From the NCBI GenBank assembly GCA_037074705.1, contig CM073591.1:163894032-163958031 (forward strand): a DNA stretch of 64,000 nucleotides, in the 5' to 3' direction. Below the pieces are notes generated by a model. That model did no database searches. It saw only the letters and a list, made by a program, of their open reading frames with translations, and was not told the DNA's origin. The stretch is from Zhengitettix transpicula (Eukaryota > Arthropoda > Insecta > Orthoptera > Tetrigidae). The position numbers were made by a program, and so were the translations under genes. The stretch's first letter is position 1; every line of letters begins with the position of its first letter. Positions 36,370-49,400 of the stretch are shown piece after piece.

Positions 36370-36960
36370 CAATATACTTAGAATTTACATGTATAATTTG
36401 TCTATCCTCCTCGATTACTGTAAACGACAATCTCTTAAGAGCTTCGCGTAAGATTTTCCTCTGGATTTATCACTGAATTTTTATGTGGTTTACTAGGTGT
36501 GCGGCTTTTGCCAATTTGAAGGGAACGGTACTGCAATTGTTAATCGATTGATGATTTTTAATTTCATCTCCTGTGGATTGTCCCCTTTGACTCCACTCAG
36601 AATTGTTTAATGCATCCAATGTAGGCTACAAAAGGCGTTTTAAAAATTAGACAAATTTGTAGCTTTGCATTATTTCCTAGCTGGAACTTGGAACGCACCG
36701 AGTAACGATCTCGTTTACAAAGTGATCACAGAATGGCTCAAACACTCTTAGATGAAAATTGGAACCACTTTTTGATCCCGACTTATTCCAAAACTGACAG
36801 TTAAATTTCGCCAAATCATTTTTTTCATATTGTAACAGCCTGCCGCAAATTACACAAATGTGAATAAAACATGCTCGGGTTAAATAATTATTAGTACATA
36901 ACTTCTCCTTTGTGTTCTCTGCCATCGTAGTAAGGTTAATTGCAGTTAATTGCAGTTAAT
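36370..36960. other. No gene identified
   Basis: A short GTTAATTGCA tandem (three units) lies at about 36937-36962. Nothing else is recognised. Confidence 0.5.
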
Positions 36961-37050
36961 TGAGCTGTAGTAACAATAATTTGCGGTTATAGAGTTTTAA
37001 CACAAATAATTCCATATAAGTGTTGTTTGCGTATTAATAAATATTTTCCA
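36961..37050 (+). repeat. Left arm of a distant inverted repeat
   Basis: GCTGTAGTAACAATAATTTGCGG... through TTAATAAATATTTTCC matches the reverse complement of 39467-39553 with few differences. The 2.4 kb between them contain family B copy 2 and an RT relic. They may be two copies of one dispersed repeat or ends of a larger element. 37051-37539 shows nothing. Confidence 0.65.
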
Positions 37051-37539
37051 GATAAATATATTTTAACAGATAAAGATTTTCTGTTCTTAATCGTCATTGT
37101 CTTTAATGATAGCCTTTAGTCTTTTCTATATTGTGCATCTCATCACCACTTTTATTTTCAATGTTTTCAGGCCCTTATAAGCACAATTTGGATTTAATTT
37201 TGAGTAACAGGTTACATGAGAGTAATTCAAGTGGTCATCTTAGATAGGGTCTTCCTTTTCTTCCTCTACCTTCTGGTTGAGAAAAGGTTAATTTCTTACA
37301 TAAGTTAATTTATTCTATTCTTCTTGCGTGTCCCATTTATTTATGCCTACATATTTTTATAGTATGGACTTTGTTACGTCTTTTATACAGTTTATATTCC
37401 CATCATTGTATTTTATCATCCTTATACTGTAAACATACTTGGGCCATAAATCTTCCTCAGGATCTTCCTCAATTTTTCTTCATAATTCTTTGTGAGTTTC
37501 CAGTTCTCACATCCATACAAGATTACAGGCCATATATAT

Positions 37540-38499
37540 TGTGGTAATTAAAAGGAAATAATTAATGAACAAAATTTGAACTTGTATTGTTGGCGGCATA
37601 AAAACTCACAAATTAAATACAAGAATATGGGCATACTTATGCATACTTGCTTGGATTGTAGAAGTTCGTTCGCTAGACACTCAGTGCTCCAGAGTCCTCC
37701 AGAGTGCTCGAGAGTATATAGTCGAGAAAGGACAAAAATCAAGAAAGTTTCCGACTTTATGTAACTTAACAGCTCAAATATTTAAAAACAGTCTAGAGGT
37801 TTCAGTCCGTGAGCGAATAATTACGATTATCAAACACTAACTATTATAGTTCAGAGTCTAACTTACAATCACAAGTTAGACCATTTTCTTCAATTATTGG
37901 GATGCCAGGTTATTGAATCCAGCAGATAACAAACTTTGGAGCGTGTTTGTAAGATTTTTAAACAGGAACAGCGAAGCAAGGATTGAGTGTCATTTTCGCA
38001 AGGAAAAAGAGTTGATTATTAAATTCAGTGTATAAAAATGGCCTGTCTATAATGTGTTAATAAGTGTGTGTGTGTGTGCACGAACCAATTTCTTTGAATA
38101 CCACAAACATTAAGGTAAAACTGCTCCAATTACTATCAGTAAACCCGTTAGTAAAAGATATTATCGTCAAATTTCCGATTTCCGAGTTCAAATTTTAAAT
38201 TTTATATCTCATATTTTGTTTGTAATTTTCTATTGATTGTTTGAATTCTTTATAGTTTTGTGAATTTGATTGCTTAATAAGTATTATTTATTTATTTAGT
38301 GATCGGCCCTGAGAAATAGCCCTGGTATTATTGTAAAGTATTAATATGTGATGTTATTTAAATAATTTGCTTTAATAAATTAATTTGTTTGTATATTTTA
38401 AATCTTTATTTTTATCAAACATCCCATCATTTTAACAGTTTATTATTACAAATTGACGCCTCAAAGGTTTTAATTAAATTGTTTAAAGATGTAATTACT

Positions 38500-38502
<3 letters not shown>
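37540..38502 (+). mobile_element. Family B solo-LTR-like element, copy 2
   Basis: Begins TGTGGTAATTAAAAGG after ATATAT and ends GTAATTACTACA before (AT)n. The early part (CACAAATTAAATACAAGAAT) matches copy 1. At 38441-38450 TATTATTACA is followed by TTGACGCCTCAAAGG, a decayed PBS-like motif, and the element then continues 52 bp to its CA end. CGGCCCTGAGA near 38304 matches the CCCTGAGA block of other copies. Confidence 0.65.

Positions 38503-38535
<33 letters not shown>
38503..38535. repeat. (TA)n microsatellite at LTR edge
   Basis: About sixteen AT units directly follow the element end. Confidence 0.9.
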
Positions 38536-38540
<5 letters not shown>

Positions 38541-38621
38541 CTGTGATTAATTTCTATGGAGTTGTTACTAATAATAAGTGAGCACTACAATTTAAATACT
38601 TTTCTATGTTTACATCATTCG

Positions 38622-38960
38622 TTAAAATATTCCTATTGCTAGAGGTTTTCTTATATTGCAGTTTAATTTTAACCCTATTTGTGTTCCTGCAGACTCTATC
38701 CTTAAAAAATCATTTCTAATTTTTTTCTCCTGCCGTCCTAGTAATACTACATATTCTGCTACTGCTATTATTTGTACTGATTTACGTAGCGTGGTTCCTT
38801 TGATATCCAGTTCAACATCCCGTCCCACTTTTTCTAAGGCTATATTGAAAAGCAGACAAGATGGGGTACCTATTTGTCTCAAGCCTTTCTGTGTATTAAA
38901 AGTTTCAAACGTAAGATTATCTCAGCGAAATGTATAAGTTTTCTAGGAATATTTAGTTCA
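38622..38960 (-). pseudogene. Non-LTR reverse transcriptase fragment
   Basis: On the minus strand the 86-codon frame starts RQIGTPSCLLFNIALEKVGR, matching the conserved RQGD.LSCLLFN.ALE..R motif. VQIIAVAEYVVLLGRQEK stands where the family has the YADD box, and GLKLN closes the palm region. Catalytic YADD is replaced by VAEY and the GD of RQGD by GT. Sequence from 38883 to 38960 may hold the preceding segment with a frameshift. It is dead, and a different LINE group from the one at 34.6 kb. Confidence 0.75.
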
Positions 38961-39466
38961 CTCCCAGAGTCATGAAGAGATCTTTATATTTATGATACCA
39001 TATTCAGCCTTGATGTTCACGAATATTTTCCAAAATTTACTTTATTATATAAAGGAAACCTGAAAAATTAAACGGCAGGAAATATTGGACCTGAATAAAT
39101 AGAATGCGGTATTCGCATACGGAAGCAAGTCACTACTACGCTGGTGATGAGTCACCCAAGGGCAGAGGTGATCCAACCGACTCATAACATAAATTTCAGT
39201 TCACCTCGGACAATCTTACATTTCGTACACCAAATTAGGAAAGTGAATGCACACAATTCCAAATACACAATCAAACCTAAGCAAGATAAAAAAATAATTC
39301 TACCAAGACCTTCAACTAACCGTGGACAATTCCGGGACAGTACGTTCCAGGATCGGGCATTTTCAATGCTCAATTAAGCGCCTATCAATTATGCTACGAA
39401 TCGACAGTAGTTTTGTCTTTTCCCGGTGTAAATGATGAATAAAACATTATTGGGCTTCCAAACGGG

Positions 39467-39553
39467 TAAAATATTTATTAATACTCAAACAACGCTTATA
39501 TGGGCATTATTTGTGTTAAAACTCTGTAACCGCAAATTATTTCTACTGCAGCC
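39467..39553 (-). repeat. Right arm of the distant inverted repeat
   Basis: Reverse complement of 36961-37050. Flanks differ on both sides. 39554-41160 is AT-rich without gene; a GC-richer patch at 40270-40460 has short frames only. Confidence 0.65.
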
Positions 39554-41382
39554 CAAGTAACATTTCGCTTACCGAATTTAATTTCTAATTTATGTGTAAT
39601 TTTGTTTATGTCGGCATCATTAAACGTCAAACAAGCGCCACTGGTATCCAAAGATGATTCGTTTCTTGGCTGATTTCAACAAATGGCCAGATTTTCGCCG
39701 CTAGAGGGAAATCATTTTCAAGGGTTGACAGTCGGGCCTGCCGACAGTATCATCATGATTAAACTCACCGCTTTCATACTGTTATCATATTTCCCCTAAT
39801 GCTGATACATTGCACCTATCGATTTCTCTCTTCTTAATAACTAACTTCTAATATTCATTTTCAAGTTTATTTGATATCTGTAAAGCATATGCTATTTTGT
39901 TCTTTAAACTTTTAAGGATCATGTTCAGTATCTTCTGGAATAAAAGTGATCTTCATTTATTTCTGTATCGCAAAATTTTAATGCTTTTATTTGAGTATTT
40001 TTTTTTATTACTTTATCTTACCCTATTCTGGCAGGCAAGATATTGAAATAGAAGATTGCAGAACTTGCGTAAATTCTTTTTTTTTCTGCTGAAATAACAG
40101 TACATTTTTTTACAAATTTTCAATACACATAATTTTTTTTTACGGATATGATATAAAATGTTTCATCATATTTGGATTTAACAAGATTTTAACAAAGTTA
40201 CCTCCATGATACACCTGAATTTAATATATTGTCGTATGAAATGGGGTTTCCAGTATCTTATTTACAAGGGTATATGGTACTCAAAATACAGGAAGCGTGA
40301 ACAAACAGCCGATATTGGACAGGGAGCAATCCGTCAGCCTTATCGGGGTCCGTGTCACTATGATTATTTGTCCATATCTCCAGGCGTCGTCTGCAATTTG
40401 CCACCAGAAAACTGATGGACCGGAAATGTATACGGAAATCTGAAAATTGGAGCCCCTCGTGTTGTAACAAAGTTAACTAGGCATACTTTGCTCAGGCAAA
40501 AATGGCAAAAATATGACAACTACTGAAATTTTAAACTATTAAGATTACCAGTTTTATGTTACTGTTCATTCTTGTAAATACATAATTTTTAATAAAACTG
40601 GCCAAAATAAAATGCAATATTTCCAGCTTTAATATGCCTATTGTATTTTATTACCTGGTATTTATTAAATACGGTGTTTATAATATTTAAATACACTACA
40701 CATTCAGGTTTACTACGATACTTTTTATACATAATTTGCTTAATCACCTTATTGAGAGTATATGAAGAAATAATTATTCATATATCAATTGATTACTCGC
40801 CATTTTACGAAAGATGAGAGACACTGTTACATCTGCAATCGAAGATGTTTAAAGAGTTTAGGAAATAACCATATATACTTCTTTGGTTGTGATTAATACT
40901 TATCATAATTTCACTCATTTCACACGTATGTAACATTATATAATATTTATTTGATAACCGTTTATTATAAGATTATCCAATCTGTGATTTCAGGACAGAC
41001 AGTTACACCTACATATAACAAAGTGGACACAGGAAAATGTAAATATTGAATAAGTAAGCCGAAGGATTTAATTATATGTAATTTAATAAGAAATTAAAAG
41101 TTTTAATTTAACTTCTGTTTTGAATTAATAAAAGAATTATTGATGTTATACATAACGTTTTATCTATTATTTATATTATGACGACGTTTCGATACCTTTC
41201 TGTATTTTCCTGCAGAGGAGGTATTTACAATTTATTAGATTTATAGTATCATTGTACAAAGTAAACGAAGACACAGAGTTTTGAAAAAGGGGTCCTAGTC
41301 ACACAATTCACTTAACTCGAACAAGATTGTAGCAAGACCGAATGAAAGGCTGGCATCTGGAGGTTTAGTAATACCAGTCCTG

Positions 41383-41920
41383 TCACCTAGGGGGGTTTAC
41401 CCCGTGATCGTCAACCCTCAGTAACGTTGATAAATAACTTATAAATGGAAACCCAAATTTACAGAAAAACAACTTACAGGTACAATTTATATTAACAAAG
41501 CAGAATAATAAATTTAGAAAAATAAAGTATTTGTAAACATTGCTTAACTTAATTGTATCGTCGTGTGAATTGAGTGTGTTTTTGGTGCTTTTTATGTGTA
41601 TCATTCCTGATAGGTTCCGTTTGTATAAATTTGGTTCAACATGTAACACCTCAACATATTATATCATGATTTTTCTCCAATCTATGGTTCGTTACTACAT
41701 TGTGGTTATCTGTTTTGTAATTATTCTTATGCTCTTTAGTCTTGTTCCTAATGCCCGTTTTGTCTGACCAATATATGATTTTTCTCAATTAAGTTCGCTA
41801 CAAATAATTTTATGAACTACATTTTGTTGAAAATATTTGTTTATTTTGTCTTTATCTTAGATAATGAATTTTTTAAGCTTATTGTTTATTCCAAATACAA
41901 CAGAGAAGTGAAAATCAGTT
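41383..41920 (-). pseudogene. Penelope-like GIY-YIG endonuclease fragment
   Basis: In Penelope-like elements this C-terminal domain nicks DNA for insertion. Minus-strand translation gives NVVHKIICSELN, a stop, then KSYIGQTKRALGTRLK, the core of the GIY-YIG domain (usually NVVYKI.C..C..SYVGQTKR.L..R..EH). Later LHVEPNLYKRNLSGMIHIKS holds the domain's conserved E/KR...EMI.IK segment (here SGM for SEM), then NTLNSHDDTIKLSNVY closes it. Upstream, near 41880, FSVVFGINNKLKKF fits the linker. The catalytic Arg within TRLK is present. Stops and frame changes break it, so it is not functional. Confidence 0.8.
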
Positions 41921-42072
41921 AGGTGATTTTTTATTTCTTACTATTTTATTTATTAAACCACAATCTGTTTTTCCCTATCCAAAATCGTTTTATTGTCAAT
42001 TATGTTCTTGTTGTTATTATTATGATTAAGTTTCTTAATTATTATGCAGATACCTTCTCTGTAGGAATATGC

Positions 42073-42100
42073 CTGAAGAGGATAGAAAAAGGTATTGAAC
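42073..42100 (+). other. Hammerhead-like core motif (Penelope end)
   Basis: CTGAAGA at 42073-42079, then a 17-base segment and GAAC at 42097-42100 in place of GAAA. Hammerhead cores are CUGANGA...GAAA, so one position is changed. The inverted partner near 41190 keeps GAAAC but has lost CTGANGA. Stems were not computed. Confidence 0.4.
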
Positions 42101-42129
42101 CATCGTCATAATATAAATAAAAAATTAAA

Positions 42130-43380
42130 AGCGTCTCTGTAAAGTCATGAATTGTTTTATTAATAAGAGATTGTTAACATATTTACGTTCGCATGAAACA
42201 TTTCAATTTTACGTAGATACGTCGTTTTAATCAATGTTGCTACAACTTTGATCAAAATAGATCCGTGATTGCTTACAAGGCACACGCAATATTTAGAAGA
42301 TCCACAAGTAATTATGATGAAACATTTTTAAAGACAATGAATGAATTCAATGCCGTTTTTTCATTGTCTTGAACTGCCGCTTGCATATTATGTGATAGAA
42401 CTTACAACTAGTTTTTGAAAATGACAGTCCTCTGGTTCAAATACACAAATAAAAGTTGATCCAACAAAATGTGTAAAGAAAATACACATCGTCAACGAAA
42501 TTTCTGAGAAGAAAAGTTTATATTTTCTACTAAATTATCCGTACCCGGCCTAGCTTTAAATGAGAAGCTCCATATTTTAGCAGATTCGGACAGTACGTAA
42601 CGTTTTCCAAATTTACATTCTTTAGTGTCGTGGCAGATGTAACTAATCGTCAAAATTCAATTTTTCCTATTTTTACATTTTAAAACAATCCATTAAATTC
42701 TGCAATATATTTGGGATACAAATTTAATCTTTTTGATTTGAACACTTAATATTTTGCTAACAATAAAATTTGAATTTACAGAAAAACATTTGCCTTCAGA
42801 CATTTAAAAGTGAGGTAAATAAAAATACTTCTAGAGTAATCGAGAAACAACGTTGTGGACATAGTATTTTTCTGTTCCCTTCGGGAATCACTGTACATAA
42901 CAAAAACTTCTAAAATGACCTTTCAAAATATTAACCTTTTCTCCTGGGACAATTTTTTTGCGTGCAAGGAATGCTTTTTCGAGTTATTTACTGGTCTCTA
43001 GTAAAAGAAAGAAACACCCTGTAAATTTCCTTAATGAGTTCACAGTTTTAAATTTTACTTTTCGTACTATAAGTGAAACATCAAAACGTGTCTGATACAT
43101 AACAATTTCAGTTATTAAATTACAATTTTATTATTTAAAAATAGAGTTAATGTTGTAAGTGTAACAAATAATTTTTTTGATAATAATACGAGAAACGTTT
43201 TGAGGAAAGTTTTAATTATGTTTTGATTTATCGTTAGTCATATATAATGCTGCAAATAAAGATATTATGTCACCACAATTAAATTATCAATTAATAGTTA
43301 TATTTAAATTACATCAATTTAATAGTAAATGAAAGGCAAGAGCTAAATTTGTCAGAAATAGTTTAATAACATAAAAATAT
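42130..43380. other. AT-rich stretch without gene
   Basis: Nothing recognised. Confidence 0.5.
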
Positions 43381-43395
43381 AAAAATAACACGACG

Positions 43396-43423
43396 TTTCG
43401 TCTTCAATGTAGGATTTCATCAG
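43396..43423 (-). other. Hammerhead-like core motif, complete consensus
   Basis: On the minus strand CTGATGA (43423-43417) is followed 17 bases later by GAAAC (43399-43395) and then GTCGTG. All invariant core bases of CUGANGA and GAAA are present. The intervening 17 bases do not form an obvious long stem II. It may be a Penelope-type terminal repeat relic. Confidence 0.45.
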
Positions 43424-43429
43424 GAGAGC

Positions 43430-46400
43430 AATGGTGTTAATTTTTATGTTTCTACGTTATTTAATTATTTCTTACAAATTTTGGTGCTTTCATTTATTTA
43501 ATTATCAACAAAATTAAAGTCTTTATACTCAAAATAATTTATAACCAGATGTTTCGTGCTTCAGTTGTATATTTACTAATAAACTCCTGCTTGTATTTAT
43601 GACAAAATGACAATTTGGCTGTGTAGTTTAATATGTAGACGTCTTTAAGAAGACTATTGACGAATGAAATTAAGCAGTGCAATGACAGAAATTTCTGTTA
43701 GCGTTATTCTATCAGTTGTCAAACGTTTAGTGCAGGATGAGTTAAAATGCCGGAAAACTCTTTTATTCTCTATAGTTGACCTCATGTTCCGATATTTAAC
43801 TATGGCTAACATTATCATTGGTGGATTTTAAGGAAATCAATATTTTGTTCCTTCCAGTTTTTTGTCTTCAAATTGTTACATCACATAAAATTGTGAGTTA
43901 TGGACCATTTAACTACGACTTGACACTACAAATATAAGAACTTTATAAATATATTTTGAATTTGTATAGTACTTATAAATTGTTTTATTGTTATCCACAA
44001 AACCGAAGTAGGGCGTACTAAAACAGTCATTACCGAAATGTGATGGTATTTCGTATCATATTCATTTTCTTCATTTTTTATTACATTATATATATTTAAG
44101 TGGTTACATACGTCTAATATCCATTTAAACTGGGAAGATTTCATAGTATGATTATGATTTCTTTGTGTTTTATCCTTGATTATCATAATAAAATTCCAGG
44201 GTACACACTTACTAAATTAAGAATTTATGAAATATAATAGTGAACACAAAAATATCCTATATTAAATATGCTGAATTCATTTATGAACAGTCTAACGATT
44301 ATTAATACTGTTTATACATGCTTGAAGTTTAAAAATGAAACTTGTATTCATTCCAGCCCGGTTAATGTGACGGCAGGTTCCAGTTGTAAAACGGAAACGA
44401 ACCGACTGGAATGCGATTCACTGAGACTAGATTCCCTCGCTTGCATTATATTTTCTCAGTTATTATGAACTTCTTGACGTTGCCTTCCCGGAGTGACAGA
44501 AGTGTCGCTTTAAATTATAACTACTGATATAATCTCGAGAAGGAAAACATGAAGCTAGAGAAAACAATTAAATTCAGAAAACTTTTATTAATTGAAAAAT
44601 GTATTTACAAACTCAGAGTTCATTTATTTCAATTATCGGACTATGATATTTTTATATCTCCATTTTTAAACGATTTCTTTTATTAGTTATAAAATCTACA
44701 ACTGAAATTATAATTGAGTTAAGAACAATTAAGTAGTGAAAGAAACACATCCGCGAAGTTATTGATCCCAATATAACTCCAGCTGAGTAATATTATTTTA
44801 CGGAGTAAACTCATTATCCTTCCCTTTTTTCCGTTCTCGTTTAAACCAAAACAATCTTGTATGTTAAATCGTTGTGTGCGTCTCTGTGAAATTGTTTCGC
44901 ATTCGAAAGGAATGAGTGAAAAACGTGCGTTGAACTGGATTTGTCTGAATAAATTCGATATTATTATAGTTTAAGTCAGAAAGGAAGACGTGTGGCGCAG
45001 ATTGAGGGAAGGGAGACAAGTTGGACGCTTTCACGATGCGTACAGAGTAAACACACTCACAACAACGACCTAACGAGGTCAAGCTCTAGTCGCTTACAGA
45101 ACTGTCTTTGCACGCGGAAAGGTAGCACATGCAAAGTTTAGTGTCACTAAACTGGGCCGTCATCGTAACTGCCGATAACTATAATCAGCTGCGAAATGCA
45201 GTGGCAATTTATTGTCAATGATGTTAAGGGAGTTGCCGAAAAAAACGTTAGATTATACATACTGTAGAATATTACAATACACATATATTACTAAAATAAA
45301 AAATTAAAATAAAATCTAATGTTAAATTTTTATTTTTGTTGCTAAACCGTCGTTTCGATTTTCCTTGTCCGGAATGTGAGACTTACGTGAGAGAATCTAC
45401 TGTAATCTTAGATAATACAGAACCAATATACTATAAGTCTAACAATTTTCAGTTTTGATTGTTGAAAAATTAAGTATTAGTATTTCAGGGTTTTGCTAAC
45501 TCAACCCAAACTCAAAAAAACCAAAGTGCAGTTGAACAAAAAGGTTCGTAGAAAATCCAGCTGGCTTTCGTTGTCCTTATTTTACATTTGATTCTTACGC
45601 AACTTTACAAGGTCTGTCTGTATCTGCGATCTCGATTTTCTTTCCAGGTGAAGAGAGAAACAGATTTTGAGAACTTGCGTAAAAATGAAATTCACAGTGA
45701 AGGAAACGAACGAAACAACATAATCACAATAAACAATTCAGAAGGAATACACACATGAAATTATACGTCTTACATGTATCGTATGTGACGTAAAATTAAT
45801 TATACATTTTATTAATATACGTTAACAATTTACGTCTTTTAATGCAGAAAGGGCGCGAATGTATTTAAAGTAGGGAGTGAAAGTGGACTGGCACAGTATT
45901 CAGTTTCGTTATTTCATTTGAATTTAAATTAGGTTCTGCTAAGTTACTTTAAATGCATATCGCCAGATAAAAGAGTTTTAAGCCTCGTTTCTGTTTTCGT
46001 TGCTTCGTAATTTCTCAGTGGTCTAGCAGTTACAAAGACCACTCCGTTACATGTACTGTACTCGTTTAATAAATTCGTTACAATACATATAAATGTTTTT
46101 TAAGAATCTCATAAAGTCACTTTGGGATTAACATATTGGTAATGGCGAGAAACATGTTTGAAGGGAAATTTTGTTTACGGCCTAATTTAATTCATTCTGT
46201 GTTGCAACAATTATTTGTTATAAATAATTATGATACATTATGACTAAGAGGATATTTATATTTTGATGAAGCACTGAATTTATTACAGTGATTATCTACA
46301 AATTTATAAAGAGAATAGACGTTTAAAGTTACTTTAAATTTAAGTAATATATAATGACTAATTTAATCCCGTAATATAAAATTCGTTTCAAAAATAAAAT

Positions 46401-49400
46401 TTCCAGCAAATTAAATCACCAAATTCAATATTTTAATTTAATGGACTACAACACACTGCATCGCTAAAATTTGCTAAATTACAGATTGGTTGTTGATCTT
46501 ATAAATTTGTTTTTAGTATTTTTATAGTATTTTAAATAAGTATATTTTTACTTTACATTGTGCTCAAACCTGTTGTCTAAAGAGTGCAGACGTGTATAAT
46601 AATAATAATAATTTTAGGTTTATGTTACAGAACTTTTCTTTAGCGTAAACTGGCTATAATTCTTTATAAAGTCGAACAAGTCAGAAAAATTAAAAAGTGA
46701 AGTGAAATCGGAGGTAATTTTAGAAACAATGTAGGAAAGGGAAATGATGTACACATTGTTACAATCATAAATTAGAAACCAAAACACAGAAGAATAGAAT
46801 CTACGCTCATTCACTTGGCAGCTGTTTTATTTATTCTACCTTTTTCAGTAGATCAACCATTGCCTTCGTTAATAACTTACTGAAGTTGTGAACTATTTCT
46901 GTCATTACCTTAATAGTAACATCTGTAGATTTTGATTATTGGTAAAATAATTCAATATTCTACTGCGTAAATTCAAGTCCGTTTTATTGCGGGTCGTTTG
47001 CAAAGTTCTCTACAGCACGCGTCGGTAGCCAAAGCGAGTGGTACAGATTTATGAGGTGAGACAGCGAAATAAACACATGCACGACTATTATCTAACGTGG
47101 TCAAGCTCTAGGCAATTATTGAATCCATTTGGAAGCGCCTGTGGAAGACAACACGAAACTGTGCCGCTCGCTATAGTAGGATCAAACAACGATTCGTAGT
47201 TCAGGAATTATTTGGTAGATGAGATATAAACTTTAAATCATGATTTTTAGATTTTTCGATTTTTCTGTTCCTAAAATCATGATAGGTGATTTTTTTGCGT
47301 GAAAAGAAGATATAATCCATATTCGTGCAGAATACAGTAATTTGTTATGAAAGGTTTAACCTCAACAGATACAAAACAGGAGTTACTTTTGACCTAAATA
47401 TTCATAATAGTTTTCAACGGTTAATAATGTAATGTGTAACATAATTTAGCCAATTCGTGTTTCAATAATATTCATGCCTCATTAATAATAATAACGTAAT
47501 TATTAGACGGCCACATGCTTTTATGTTTAATTATCAACGTGAAATTATTTTGAACCCTATTTGTTTATGATAATATTAAAAAGACATAAGAGATGGTATT
47601 TATTATCTTCATAACAATAAACACATACGTAATTTGAATTATGAAATGACATGCACTGAAAATCATTATATGTCGTTATTTAAATAATACTAGAAATGTA
47701 TAGGCCGAATACTGAGCTGTTAATATTTAATGTATTCATATAGCCGTATTTTTTAAAAACTCAGAATTCAATAGTTTCAAACCGGAAGCCACAGTATATT
47801 AAATATTTTACATAATTAAATATATATATATATATATCATTAACTTGTTTCTTTTGGCCAGGGCAACAAATTTTTATTCTGCAAGCAATTAAAGATAGAC
47901 TCTTCAAAGTAACTCAATACGCGTATAATTTCTAAATAGTTATGTAAAATTTGTCTGGTTAGTAATCATGACTACTGTCTGTCTCCGTCTTCTAATTTTA
48001 AACTTTGACAATCTCAGACCACATAGCACCAGACGGGCTACTAAAATTAACGTAGAACCGAATAAAATGCTACGTTGATACATTTTATATTTAAAGAGTC
48101 AGTTTTCTTAGTTGAAATGAAACTAGTTGACTAAAACTGAAGATTGACAGATAGCCTGTTATTAAATTAGCAAGTGATAACCGCCACAGCAGATTTAGCT
48201 ACAGCAGAAATCAATATTATGTGGACCCTCTCCTCCTCATATTACAAATTGGTAATAATTATTTCACTTACCCGTAGGTTTGAATATAACTGTAAGACAA
48301 CTGTTCAATAAAAGCAGCAAGGTCGATTAAATATTGAATAATACGAGGTTAAAAGTTGTGTTTGCAAAAAATATTCTATTATAATCATTTTCAGATAACA
48401 CAAATGTATTATATATAACAAAAGGAAGTAAAATTCTTATATTCAATATTAAGATAAAACATATTTTTTAGTAGATGGACGAATTCATAACGCATATCTG
48501 CTAAAGAAACAAAAACAGACAATTATGTTGCCAAAGACTGATTCAGCAACTATACTAGTCATAGTGGAGTAACATTTATGAAATCTTCATTATTTATTCC
48601 AGGTATTTCTTTTTAGTTCAGACTCACTATTTTTGGCAATGACTACAAGTAATGAAATAACATTATTTAAAGTAATTGTTTGACATATTCTCAATTTAAA
48701 CCTTTATTTGCAAAGCAATTTATTAACTAACTACCGAAATAAATTATAATGTTATCACATGACTATATTATGCAGGTATATATTTAACAATCAACTCTCA
48801 GAAATTTTGTAATAATTAAAACATAACCAAGGCAACTCCCTCGAAGCTTTATCACTGCTGTATTAACAGCTGGACATATTTACTCGCAATGTACGAGCCA
48901 TAACGGATTATTGTATCTCAACTTATTTAAACCTATTAAGAGGAGGTACGATAGTTTTAAATTTGAACATTAAGTGGAATTTATCGGTCACCGCAACTCG
49001 GAAGAATATGAAAAAGATGTATAAAGACACTGAAACATATTTCAATGAGAGTTTGTTGAAACGATAATTAAATTTATGAATATCATCTCACTATGTTAGC
49101 TAATATTCAAACCAGTTTAAATTCAAGACCTTTACTACAAACCCTAAACCATGGAAAGGACTCAATCCCGTAAACCGTCGACCATTTTTTATTATGTGAG
49201 TTTATTACTGCAGATATTTTATGTATTCCCAAAAGGAGACTATCGGTTCTCGTACAAAATTAAGGTCCAGGTAGTAACTAATAAGCGAATGGAACAAAGT
49301 GTAATTCGACGACAGCATGTTCTTAATAAATCGCAGAGAGCCTCTGAATTATGCTGCATATTATAACGTATTACAAAAACATTTCAAGGAAAATTATAAT

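Larger units (their letters stand above)
41165..42112 (-). mobile_element. Penelope-like element remnant with inverted end motifs
   Basis: A GIY-YIG coding relic (minus strand) lies between two inverted copies of one motif. 41165-41220 reads, on the minus strand, GAAAGGTATCGAAACGTCG then TCATAATATAAAT. 42071-42112 on the plus strand reads CTGAAGAGGATAGAAAAAGG then TATTGAACCATCGTCATAAT. Penelope-like elements are known for terminal repeats in direct or inverted orientation that carry hammerhead motifs, and this layout fits. No reverse transcriptase is recognisable, so the element is strongly truncated or decayed. Confidence 0.7.
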
